DNA from: Orychophragmus violaceus
Taxonomy: Eukaryota > Streptophyta > Magnoliopsida > Brassicales > Brassicaceae
NCBI GenBank assembly: GCA_030180135.1
Contig: CM058235.1
Location: forward strand, 16,826,720 to 16,890,719
Length of the DNA: 64,000 nt
Reading direction: 5' to 3'
The position numbers and the translations under genes are program-made. The notes under the pieces are model-generated. The model was given only the letters and a program-made list of their open reading frames with translations. It did not search any database and had not been told where the DNA came from. Positions 54,394 to 64,000 of this stretch are shown here, piece by piece. Position 1 is the first letter of the stretch; each line of letters begins with the position of its first letter.

Positions 54394-55588
54394 CGTTCAT
54401 TCTAACCTGACAGGACGAGCATCCAGATCTTTGTGACGAAATCGATTATCACAATCACCGAATAAAAAGTTACAAAAAAACTCTCTCAATTTCAGTTCAA
54501 AAATTTGTACAGCAGACTGTTTAGTTTGGTTGGCTTCCCATTTGTTTAATCCATGTTTTACAGATTGAAAGATTTCTTTGTGAAACTTCCTCAATTGGGA
54601 AGGTTTAACTTAGCACCTCCCGAGCAGAAGCTTCTTTCGCTAGAGATTTCATTCGGGAGTTTAAACTCCAAGAAATGTGCAGTATGCTAAAATCTTCGAA
54701 ACCCAATCTAAAAGCAAACGGTTCCACCGAGAAAGTTGGTTAGTCCAAGAAAACCTCTAACATATCGACTAAATTTTAAAAATCTATATCCACTTGAATC
54801 CTCATGGCATTTCTTTCCCGGAGGCATGACATAGTCCATAATAGCATATATATCTCAACGTGAAGCATCAAAAAGCTTTGTCGGTGTCTTTGTAGTAATT
54901 TTATGCTCGTCCCATATTATGCCTATGGTATGATTCTAGTCCACTATATGATTATAGCCAATCCAAAAGATATCGATTTAGCATGTCAGGATTCAGATGT
55001 CCAAAGTGGATGTCTTTACTATTTTAGATATTCGTAATCGCCACCGGATGTTCTCTAAAAATCGAATCCCTTTAGTTATATATATCGTTGTTTACCTCTT
55101 CATCCATCTTTTTCTATTATAGCTCAATTCTTTATTCTTAGTTGTTTAATAATAGTTTATTTATTTATATCTGATTTGCATGGTGTCAACACATGTCTAT
55201 GATTTCTGTATACATGTTCGTACTATTACTTGGAATCTTCGGAGTTCGGCCGGTTATGTTCAAGATGTACGTTCATGTTTATTTTCCTTTAGTTTCTGGT
55301 AAAGGAGTTGCTAGAACGGCTGAAACAATTGCAATTGTTGAAAATAAGTTTGGTACCAAACACTACAAGAAAACATGTTTTTACCGACGGACCAAACCGT
55401 CGGAAAGGGTGGTTCCCGAAGGAATTTCGTCCGGAGAAATCCGTCGGTTCTATTTCCTTGAATTGAACATTTAAATTTGTAAAGGTAGGCAAATATTATA
55501 TCATGAGATTAGCTTGCCCCTGTCCGAAGCAAAGAGAAAAAATTTATAGACTTTGGGGGAATTGTTGCTAAAACATGATTGTTAGGAA
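54394..55588. repeat. Block H, copy 4 (no retroposon)
   Basis: Homologous to 7143-9738 from the LTR boundary to GGAATTGTTGC, but without the 1.4-kb retroposon (empty site 54648-54658) and without the MULE at its right end (empty site about 55553-55570). It contains the 65-aa frame (54397-54594, - strand) and the CACTA-end remnant at 55361. Confidence 0.85.
55361..55475 (+). mobile_element. CACTA-end remnant (copy in H4)
   Basis: CACTACAAGAAAACATG followed by CCGACGG and CCGTCGG motifs; homologous to 9519-9640, one terminus only. Confidence 0.8.
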
Positions 55589-55884
55589 GGGGAAATCGGC
55601 GTATTCCTACCTCAACATATCTCCACGGTCCCAATCAGTACATAAACTTTCTACCTAAACAAAATCATACCTCAACTCAACTTTATTTTAAATTACATAA
55701 CTCTATTACAAAAATTAGGTCAATTCATTCATTGACCGTGTGTCTGTTAGTCAAACGTTAACAAAAACATGACATGGCAGTTATGAAGTATTACGTGTCA
55801 ATCAAGTCACGCATGCTAATAGTGAAACAACGTCGTTTAGAAACGAAAAAAATTCTGAACGGCCGTAGGAGTAAGCCGAGACAT
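55589..55884. other. Unassigned intergenic DNA
   Basis: No gene or element end recognised. Sequence leaves homology with block H after GATTGTTAGGAAG and enters Tat antisense-ORF homology at about 55885. Confidence 0.5.
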
Positions 55885-56532
55885 CGCGATCCTCCTTTCT
55901 TCACAATAAGCGACGAGCAACCTCGGGAGAGGGAAACTCAGGTGGATATCCTTGAACTAGAAGTCATACAGGCATACCCACCCCTTCGGACAATCCCAAG
56001 GCCTCTGCTCTGGTTCGTGTTTACGCAGCTCGAGCCGACCAGCACCACCATTGGAGCAGTTTTCAACAAGCCACTGCAAATCATCGTCGGTACATTTAGT
56101 CGGAAGAACTGGGCGAAGGGGGCGAGTTTTATTCGTTGTCTCGGAATCACCTGAGGCTTGTTAACTCATCTTCTTTATCGTCCTGCTCGGAACAGGTGAA
56201 AGCGTACCGAGTAGCGCCTGATCAACCAAGTAAACGTCTTCAGCTTTTAAAGGAAGATGGACAGCCGAAGATGGTTGCCAAGGTCGCGTTCCGTCGTCCT
56301 CCGAATCTATAAGTTGTGGTATCCGAAAGCTCGGGTTACTAGTTGCAACTGAAAACGAACAAGTTGGATTGCCTGGCAAACTAGGTACGATGATTTCTGT
56401 CCGATCCAAGCTTACCAAGGAGCCCGACTGCGCAACATAAGAACTAGACTGAGCAGAGTTCCCCGGAGACAACCGAACTGAATGGAGATCGTCGCGGTCG
56501 GACGACGACTGAGAATGAGACTCAGCTCGCAT
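55885..56532 (-). pseudogene. Tat antisense-ORF fragment, diverged subfamily
   Basis: The start is at 56532 (MRAESHSQSSSDRDD), aligning with MRVNSNSRSTSEHDD of units 1-2. The frame runs to 56161. The second half lies in other frames at 55890-56150 and reads DDLQWLVENCSNGG, QRPWDCPKGWVCLYDF and FPLPRLLVAYCE. A TATA-like GATATTTATAG lies at 56643, upstream of the start. It belongs to a third Tat subfamily, distinct from both units 1-3 and the element at 57200-64000, and is broken by several stops. Confidence 0.72.
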
Positions 56533-56661
56533 ACTTGCAAATTATGGTACAACAACAAATCTAGAGTGAGAAAATTCTAGAGAGAAGGGAGAGCGAAATA
56601 CCTGCGGAAGGAGAGAAATGAAAATGAGAAGAACCGGAGCACGATATTTATAGCGAAGCGG

Positions 56662-57199
56662 TGTGAGATCCGGGATTCACACTAAGAATTTGTATTCGTG
56701 GATTTGGACTTAGGATATAGAAATGGTATAGTTTCCTATGAATCAAAGACTTTATTGAGATTGATCGTCGAGATAGAACAAACACAGTCGAGAAGAGAGT
56801 ACAAAGTATAAAACCGAGCTATCTAATCGAAGTGTTCTTAGCCTAGGTTGGAATTGTCCTTAATGAGTCGCCACTTCTCTTCTTAAATAGTCTCGATTCT
56901 GATCTCTTCGTCCTGATATTTCGGCCTCGTCATCGTAACGATCTCCAAGATTTATGCGGATCAGTTGAACTGGCGAAGACTGAGTTGCTCTATCCCCACG
57001 TCATCTTCTGCCGAGCTCGAGCTCGATTGTCTCCGGCTTCGGCATCGTCTGGGCCTTGCCAGGCCGTTTGTTTCGCTTGGGCCCATCGAAGGAGTCGGCT
57101 CTTTTACCTGTCTTTGATTCTGGAATGGGCTCGTGATTGTGGGCCTCTGTCTTGTCTGTTAATGGGCCGGATTTCCTAGAGGGAAATCCAGTACCAACA
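56662..57199 (-). repeat. 3' LTR of the Tat element on the - strand
   Basis: On the - strand the LTR begins TGTTGGTACTGGATTTCC directly after the purine tract TGGGGGCTAT (57200-57209). It contains a TATA-like GACTATTTAAGAAG near 56890 and a polyadenylation-like CAATAAAG near 56755, and ends GGATCTCACA at 56662. It is inserted just upstream of the antisense-ORF fragment at 55885-56532. The partner LTR lies outside the window. Confidence 0.75.
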
Positions 57200-57209
57200 A
57201 TAGCCCCCA

Positions 57210-57806
57210 GCCCATTGAATTCGAGAGGTCGAGGTTAATGGGCGGTGGACGTTCTTGGGAAGAGGTGCGTGCCTCGGATGTGACAAATCTAATGATTATT
57301 TTTGCCCCATCCGTTGATCTTGTTTCGATCCAATGGTGCGGAGCCGGGCGCGTGGGACGAGCTGATCTGCTTTTTAGCGCGTCGGCAGTTATAGCGTGTA
57401 TTTGCTTGAGAATTTCATCTCCATCCGTGGATCTGGTCGACCGTCGACGGCTGAGATTCAAAGGTCGCGAAGAGTCTTTTCAGGCTCGTTCTTTTGATGA
57501 TGTGACCTAATTGCCGCACGCTCACAGCCATTGATTTCATATCTTTGGTCGGATTTGGGGGATAGCGAAGAGTCCAAATCACCTCGATTTTCTCGTAATT
57601 ATTACGAGTTCGGAATCATGTGGTTAAGATTTTGCACGATTCCCACTATAATTTTCTCGTATTTTGTCGAGTGGTGATTTCTTCCTTCCCCACTTTCACT
57701 TCTTCTCTCACTTTTGCTCTGGTTTTTTTTTTACTTCTCTCTCTATCGGAAAAATTTCTTCCCAGAACTCTTTGCTTTCTTTGTTCCGACACACCGTCTT
57801 TTTTTT
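57210..57806 (+). other. Leader/promoter region of the Tat antisense gene
   Basis: Non-coding sequence between the polypurine tract and the antisense gene's ATG. It is GC-rich up to 57500, then CT-rich (57660-57790), as in a plant 5' UTR. No clear TATA box. Confidence 0.45.
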
Positions 57807-60127
57807 ATGGCTCTCAGAGATGCGACAGGGGCTAGTGTTAGCACGGCGGTGGGCTCGTTAGGTCCACATCCGCCGTCTTCCCTATCCTTAGACCAAATAG
57901 AACGGTTGCGGAGGGTTTGCAGGATTCCCCCGGAGGTGGAAATTGTGATTCCGTCGCCGGCGGTGTCGCCGGAAACCGCGATGGAGGGTTATTGCTGCGC
58001 CTCATACACCTACTTCGAGAAATGCGGGCTTTTCTTCCCTATTCCCCGCTTGATCTCTTTGGTGCTGGCCCAGCTTCAACTGGCGTTCCATCAGATGACG
58101 CCAAACTTTGTACGATATGTCATCGGACTCGGAGTTAGGGCGACCGAAGAAGGAATCGAGTTCGGGCCTGAGGAACTCATGCGTGTTTGCTCGGTGAAGC
58201 ACAACACTAAGTTCCGGGGGACTTACTATCTCTCGCCTCGTTTTGGGCGGGTCCTCGAGGACGTTCCGACGAAAGATGTATGGAAGGACCGATACTTCTT
58301 CTTCAGAATAACCCATCATTCGGTCGGGGACTTTGACTATTCGGTCATCCCGTCCTGATGGTCGTCCGGCGTCGGTAAGGCTCTAGTCTTAGCGTTTTCG
58401 CCTTTCTTTTCTTTTTCTTTTTATTTTTTAGGCTGCCCCTTATCTGGTCTGGTTTTTATCACAGAGGCTCCGGAGTCGCTTGCTACCAACCCGATCACAG
58501 AGGCTTTACTAGCTCGTCTGAGAGGGGGCGCTGTTAATTGGGGTAGTATTACGATCGGGCGTGTGGAGGCCGCTCCGCGGGTCGGCCCTGAGCGAGCTCC
58601 GCGGAGCCGCGCTCAGGTCCCTCAAAACCCATTGCTTCCCTCTGAACCCTCTCGGCCTCTCCCGGCTCAAGCTTCTCAGCCTCCGCTTCGTATTGCCGAG
58701 CGGGTCGGAGAGAGTGAGTCGTTTTTGTTAGCAATGTTTTTGTTCATCGTCGTCGTTTTGACTCGACGGATTTTTTTATAGCTCAATCTCTTCCGGGCGG
58801 CAGCTCGGCAGCTGATTCTTCTTCTCGCGAGGTGCCACCTCGTAGAGTGAGCGGTCGCCGGAATGGGAAGGATCCGGTCGACCTGGTCGACAAGATGGAG
58901 GCGGGTGCGCTTAGTAACGCTCTCCTCTTTTCCTTTGATCGGGCTCCTCCTCTGCATCCGGCTTATCCTCCTCCTCCTGCTCGGACCTCGCTCCCTCCGG
59001 TGACGGGTCTGGAGGGGACGACTGCGGGGTTTGTCGACGCGGTTCTCCCCCTGGCCGAACAAGAGGCGGTTCTACCTCAGTCTGGAGGTGCTGCTCTCTG
59101 CGACTCTCGACCGGGTATGTCTGAAGGGGAAGATGGTCAAAGTCGAGGAGGTTCTCTTCCTCCTTCACCGAAGCGTCGTAAAGTAGACGCGGGAAGGAGT
59201 CCAGAGGGGTCTGACCGAGAGGAGTGCTCGGTTGCGGACGACCCGAAAGGTGTGGTTCGCCTGTTGAGGCGCATTAAGCCTTTCGGTTCCGAGCTCCCGG
59301 TTTCTGGGGAAACGGTCCTCGGCAGTGCGTATTCTGAGATGATGGCGGTCATCGGGAAGGTAAGACATTCTTCCTTTGGTCTTCCTTTTCCTTTTATTCT
59401 CTTTTTTTTTTTTGAACCGACATCTTTTTGTGCAGGCTGTAGAGGCTGTGAACACGTACGCGGTCCGGTCTGATACCGAGGTGTTGGATGCCCAGACCTA
59501 TGAGCTCGAGAGGCTGCTACCCAGATGAATGCCGAGCTCCAGGAAGCTTTGGCCAGGGAGGAGCGTTTGAAGAAGAGGGTCGCGGATCATGCCGCTGCGG
59601 AGGCCAGGGTCGCGCACCTCGAGAGGAGGGAGAGGGAGCTGTCTTGTTTGCTTAAAGCCGCGGAGGCCCGGATTCTGACTGCGGAAGAGTCGAACCGGGT
59701 CGAGCTTCGTAAGGCTCGAAAGGAGCTTCACGGCCAGTATCTGATGATTCTGGCCGGGGTCAAAGAGAGAGCCGAGAAGAGGAAAATCCAGACCAGCGCC
59801 GAGATCCATCTCCAGGAGACTTTGGCCAACATCGAGCTCATTGCCGAGATCGCAGCTGGAGAGGTGGACATGACCCGGGAGGTGCTCAAGCTGGCTGAGA
59901 AAAAACGAGTTGCTCTAGCGGAAATGGAGGCCGCGGCGTTCTCCGACTTTAGCATTGGCAAGCTTGCCTTGCCGGCAATGTCGGAGGACTCCGTGGCCAT
60001 GGCGGGTTCTCCGCCCGCTCCTCCGACCGACCCGAGGATGGCTGACGAGGTCGATTCCCGGTCGAGAAGAGAGGCGGGTGACGGGGCGGAGGGCCAGATC
60101 GGCGACTCCTCTTATGCTGCGTTTTAA
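57807..60127 (+). pseudogene. Spliced antisense gene of Tat element (gypsy-type transposon domain)
   Basis: Tat elements carry an extra gene opposite to gag-pol. The start MALRDATGASVS is at 57807 (an earlier in-frame ATG at 57714 lies in the CT-rich leader). Exon 1 has IPPEVEIVIPSPAVSPE, TYFEKCGLFFPIPRL, FVRYVIGLGVRATEEG and YYLSPRFGRVL, then KDRYFFFRI, the putative gypsy-type transposon family. A TGA at 58356-58358 ends it early. GT-AG introns separate exons near 58374-58466, 58713-58781 and 59359-59435. Exon 3 is Pro/Ser-rich with a basic PKRRK. The last exon (59525-60127) is a long coiled coil, reached after a one-base loss near 59515. Confidence 0.78.
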
Positions 60128-61263
60128 AACTGCTATTGTTGTTGCCCGAGAGGGTTTATTTTTTCTTATTTTGTTTTTTTTAAACTTTGGTTGCCCGAGG
60201 GGGCTTTTTGTTCGAACTCGAGGAAATCATGTCCTTTATTGTTTTTTTTATGAACGGCTTTTTAAATCTTTCATGCTTTAGCATAGATTTCATTGTTTTT
60301 ATGCCTTAACATAAAATTTGAGCCATTGTGGCGGTTCGAACCTCTCTAGAGGAACCGAGCAGATAACTTGTCGTGTTGCCTTATAAGGTTCGTTGCGAAA
60401 AGAGAAGCATTAAGTGTGAGATCGAATTGAAGTGAACTTACAAAGATCCGGTTTGGAGTGTGTGTAGAGGTTGCATGCTCGAATTCTCGATCTTGTTATT
60501 TTGCTTGAGGAGTGGGGTAGCCCCCCGATTCTTTTAATCCGCATAAGGTTTAGAAGAATTGTATTTTATTTTTTTGGAGAGATCATTCTGGATCTCTTTC
60601 TTTGGGACGATCATTTCAGTTCGTTCGAAGCGGGAGGACCGTTCCATGTCGCTTGTTTTTGGGACGATCATTTCAGTTCGTTCGAAGCAGGAGGACCGTT
60701 CTAGGTCGCTTGTTTTTGGGACGATCATTTCAGTTCGTTCGGTTTGGAGACCGTTTTAGGCCGCTTTGTTTGAAGGGATAATTTCATATCACTTTGATTT
60801 TGTGGGAGACCGTCTGAGGTCTCTTGGAAAGGATAATTTCATATAGCTTGATTTTAGGAGAGATAATTTCATATCACTTTAGCTTTTAGAGAGGCCCTTT
60901 CAGGTCGCTTGGAAGGGATACTTTCATATCGCTTTGATTTAGAAGAGATAATTTCATATCTTTCGTTTCAGAAGAGATAATTTCATATCCTTCGTTTTGG
61001 AAGAGATAATTTCATATCTTTCGTTTTGGGAATGTTATGACAAGGTATTTCGCCATGATTCTAACTTTTACGACAGAAAGAAACATTGGATTAAGGGACT
61101 TATTTTGATTTCACAAAGATAAGTCGGTGTAACTTCGTCAGAAGCTGTCGAGCTCGGCGTGAGCTTTGTTTTTTGGGGGGCGGCTGCGCTCGAAGTCGAG
61201 CTGCCTACGTACCCTTTTTAAGGGGATCAAGCCATTTCGTAGTTCGATTATGTTGATGTACTC
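60128..61263. repeat. Tat 3' region with satellite-like tandem repeats
   Basis: Between the antisense gene and pol. From 60604 to about 60770 a ~57-bp unit (GGGACGATCATTTCAGTTCG, TTCGAAGCGGGAGGACCG, TTC, GTCGCTTGTTTTT) is repeated three times. From 60775 to 61025 a shorter unit of 28-35 bp containing GATAATTTCATATC and TTCGTTTTGG is repeated about seven times. The rest has no recognisable gene. Confidence 0.8.
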
Positions 61264-62284
61264 CTAGTGGAAATACTTTTTGAGGTTGATGATGTTCCAA
61301 GGTCGTAGTTCGGGCTTCTGGGTTTCTACCGACTTGAGTCGGTAGACCCCGTCCCTTACGACGTCGGTGACCTGGTAAGGACCTTCCCACTTCGCTCCTA
61401 ATTTTCCAGCGTGTTCTTCTTTTTTATGGTCGAACACTTTCCGCAAGACGAGCTCTCCTACTTGAAACTTTCGAGTTTTGATTCGGGAATCATAGTAGTG
61501 AGCTGCGGCTTGTTGGTAATTCTGGAGTCGAGCTAATGCGAGGTTCCTTCTTTTGTCGACGAGGTCGAGCTCGTCAGTTATCATCTTGTTGTTAAGTTCC
61601 TCTTGTCGTGGGCATTCTTTTTTGCGAATGCTTGACACGAGATTTTCAGCTGGTACTACTGCCTCGATTCCGTAAGCTAGCGAGAAGGGAGTCTCGCCAG
61701 TGGATTTGCGGGGGGGTAGTCCGGTAGGCCCAGAGTACGGCTGGGAGTTCGGCACTCCAGGTTGTTTTGCACTCGTTGAGCCTTTTCTTGATACCGTTCA
61801 TAATCGCTTTGTTAGCTGCTTCTGCTAGCCCGTTCCCTTGGGGGTAGCGTGGCGTTGAGTAAGTCAGCTTTATGTTCCAAGTTCTGCAGAACTCTTTGAA
61901 CGTGTTTGATATGAACTGAGATCCGTTATCGGTGACGATCTCGTGGGGTAGTCCATGTCGGCAAACGATGTTTCGCCAGACGAACTCCTTAACGTGAACG
62001 TCTTTAATTTTCTGGTATGACTCTGCCTCAATCCACTTGGTGAAGTAGTCCGTCATCACCAACAGGTGTGTGGCTTTCTTTTTGCCAGATGCGACCAGCG
62101 GTCCCACGATGTCCATTCCCCACCGCATGAATGGGTATGGTGATGAGATAGAGGAGAGTTTCTCCGACGCTTGGTGGATAATTGGGGCATGCTTTTGGCA
62201 TTTATCGCACTTGTTGGAGAAAGATTCGCATTCGGTGGCCATTGTAGGCCAATAGTAGCCTTGCCTTTTGATTCGCACGGCCAA
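61264..62284 (-). pseudogene. Tat integrase
   Basis: The frame 62284-61646 contains the end of the zinc-binding domain (CDKCQKHAP) and the catalytic core: Asp in WGMDIVGPL, Asp in VTDNGSQF, and Glu in [11 protein letters not shown]. It then shifts at a C/G run near 61710 into the frame 61755-61264 with [30 protein letters not shown] and KWEGPYQVTDV, the integrase C-terminus. A TGA at 62285-62287 separates it from the upstream HDGSCGSHSRG half of the zinc finger. It is otherwise complete. Confidence 0.88.
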
Positions 62285-63618
62285 TGCTCATCCTCTGGAA
62301 TGGCTTCCGCAGGATCCGTCATGTGTTTGTGTAATCACGGCTAGGGCTTGCTTTTTGTCAAGGCATTTAAGGTAAGGTCCGGAGAGGCTCCTTTTAAAGA
62401 GCTCTCCTTGTGTGACACAGTACCTCGCACTCTGTGTTTTAAGTTTCCGCGCCTCCCATTTGCCGTCGGGAACTTCGCCGTTTGTGATGTATCGAATGAT
62501 CGGAGTTCTCCAATCTTCGTCGTTTTTAGGCTCAGGTCCCTGACTAGTGGATGCGGTTTGAATTGGTCCGTCGGGGACGTTCGCGACGTATACGGTGTTT
62601 CTAGGATCGAGATCATCATCAATCTCGATGATGTCGCTACTAGTGTCTCCGGGACACTCTTTGCGTTTGACATCGTCCTTCATAGCGGGCCCGTCCTCTT
62701 TCAAGGATAAAGCTTTGAGAGCTATGTCGATGCTTGGTTTTTCTATCCCTTCAACTGGTATGATCCTTTTGAGGTTGGGATCTGATGTCGATGCTAATGC
62801 GGTAGCGCATCGGCTGCGGTGTTTTCACCTCGTGGGATTCGTGTTAGATCGAAGAATTCGATCTGTTCGGCCAATGTGTGGACTACCCATAGGTATGCTT
62901 CCATTCGTTCGTCTTTGGCCTCGTAGTCGCCATGATATTGGCTCGTGACTAGTTGGGAATCGCTGAAGGCGTTTACTTCCCGGGCTCCTATGGCTATCGC
63001 GAGTCTGAGCCCGGCTATTAACGCTTCATATTCAGCCTCGTTATTCGATGCGGCGAAGCCCAATCTAAACGATTGTTCTAGTACTTCACCCGTTGGGGAG
63101 ACTAATTTCACTCCGACTCCGGACCCTTTTATTGAGGAAGCTCCATCGACGTAGAGTTTCCATCTTTGGGCCGAAGTCGGGTCGAGCTCTATAGTCGGAG
63201 GGAGCTCTATTATGAAATCTGCCAGTACTTGTGCTTTTAGGCTTGTTCGAGCTTTGTATTCAATGTCGTACTCGCTAAGTTCGATAGCCCATTTGACCAA
63301 TCGACCTGATTGGCTTGGACTGTGAAGGATGGTTCTCAGTGGCTGAGAGGTCATCACTATGATCGAGTGCGATTGAAAATATGGTCGGAGTTTCCGAGCC
63401 GATGTTACTAGCGCTAAGGCGAGTTTTTCCATGGCGGGGTATCTGGTTTCAGCGTCGATCAAGGTCTTACTGATGTAATACACCGGCCGTTGTTCGTTTT
63501 GTTCCTCGCGAACCAGGACTCCACTTACTGCTGCCGTCGAGACAGCTAGGTAGAGGTAAAGGGGTTCTCCTTCTACTGGTTTCGCCAGTATGAGTGGTTC
63601 GCTTAAGTAAGCTTTGAG
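62285..63618 (-). pseudogene. Tat RNase H plus second RNase H domain
   Basis: The frame 63483-62794 first gives the RT-linked RNase H end (YYISKTLIDAETRYPAMEKLALALV, then YDIEYKARTSLKAQVLADF). A second, archaeal-type RNase H follows with YVDGASSIKGSGVGV, AASNNEAEYEALIAGLRLA and FSDSQLVTSQ. The dual RNase H arrangement identifies the Tat lineage. The frame is broken after GENTAADAL near 62797. The linker to integrase (62704-62288) contains DWRTPIIRYITNGEVP and ARYCVTQGELFKRS. Upstream a TAG at about 63617 separates it from RT. Confidence 0.88.
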
Positions 63619-64000
63619 CTAAGTGAATGCCTCTTCGCACTTTTCGTCCCAAAGGAACTTTTTGTTTGCTTTGAGCAAGTGATAGAAGGGTAGACATTTA
63701 TCAGTCGACCTTGAGATGAAGCGATTCAGAGCAGCTATTTTTCCGGTTAGGCGCTGGACTTCTCGCGTTGTTCTGGGAGATTTCATCTCTATGAACGTTG
63801 CGATCTGTTTGGGGTTCTCTTCGATCCCTCTTTCGGTCACCAAGTAACCGAGGAATTCTCCTGTACATTTAGCTGGGTTGAGTTTCATCCCATACCTATT
63901 AAGAATAGTAAAGCATTCTTTTAGTTGGGGGATGTGATCCTCGTACCTGGATGATTTTACCAGCATATCATCGATGTAGACTTCCATGGTTTTGCCTAGG
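63619..64000 (-). pseudogene. Tat reverse transcriptase C-terminal part
   Basis: Starts at the window edge inside RT with the active site VYIDDMLVKS, then KLNPAKCTGEFLGYLVTERGIE (a few residues shorter than usual after KCT), RLTGKIAALNRFISRS and DEKCEEAFT before the TAG. The N-terminal RT, protease, gag and 5' LTR lie beyond 64000. Confidence 0.88.

Noticed and set aside
57714..57806. Upstream start for the Tat antisense gene
   Set aside because: The extension is translated from a CT-rich leader (Phe/Leu-rich) and lacks the good ATG-G context found at 57807.

Overview
This window is plant nuclear DNA made almost entirely of nested transposable elements. It looks like pericentromeric or other heterochromatic DNA from a Brassicaceae species. 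The evidence is the Athila-type Ty3/gypsy elements (LTRs beginning TGATATATCATGG, tRNA-Asp-like primer site), Tat-lineage gypsy elements with an extra antisense gene, UBN2-type copia elements, and CCGACGG-rich CACTA elements. The exact species cannot be fixed from the sequence. Only one gene (13357-13812, 151 aa, function not recognised) looks like an ordinary host gene.

Layout. 1-6060: palindromic CGATCGAT tandem repeats and a decayed copia element (gag at 1648, pol remnants to about 4510, 3' LTR at 5384). 6081-11500: a broken Tat gag, a Tat LTR stub and a duplicated block 'H' (7143 onward) that carries a 1.4-kb retroposon and a 1.4-kb MULE-like element. 11507-13020: a Helitron-like element. 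13357-13812: the host gene. 14652-26978: a second copia whose 5' LTR is split by a 10.6-kb CACTA element (14800-25407). 26979-27912: a truncated Athila LTR. 27913-55588: three tandem units of [Tat antisense-ORF remnant - 484/518-bp LTR - block H]. The third unit is interrupted by a 9.8-kb Athila (37008-46839, + strand, TSD AGTTC) and a 6.6-kb gag-protease-only Athila (47657-54241, - strand, TSD GCACT). 55885-64000: another antisense-ORF fragment, then a Tat element on the - strand (3' LTR 56662-57199, spliced antisense gene, satellite-like repeats, pol) running off the window.

The most interesting object is the CACTA element. It has matching 17-bp ends, a 3-bp AGA duplication, a four-exon 1141-aa transposase with no visible break, and a six-exon 428-aa TNPA-type gene. 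It also has two extra two-exon mini-genes that resemble the N-terminal half of TNPA. The three TNPA-type genes sit in repeated cassettes: gene, then an upstream CCGACGG array, then one or more tRNA-like modules with A-box and B-box sequences about 44 bp apart. The arrangement suggests self-regulation by TNPA-type proteins binding both the element ends and each internal promoter. That is inference from the layout.

Shared empty and filled sites give relative dates. The retroposon entered block H before three of its four copies were made, the MULE entered after the H1/H4 duplication, and the two Athila elements entered last. The LTRs of the 9.8-kb Athila differ at 7 of 1192 sites.
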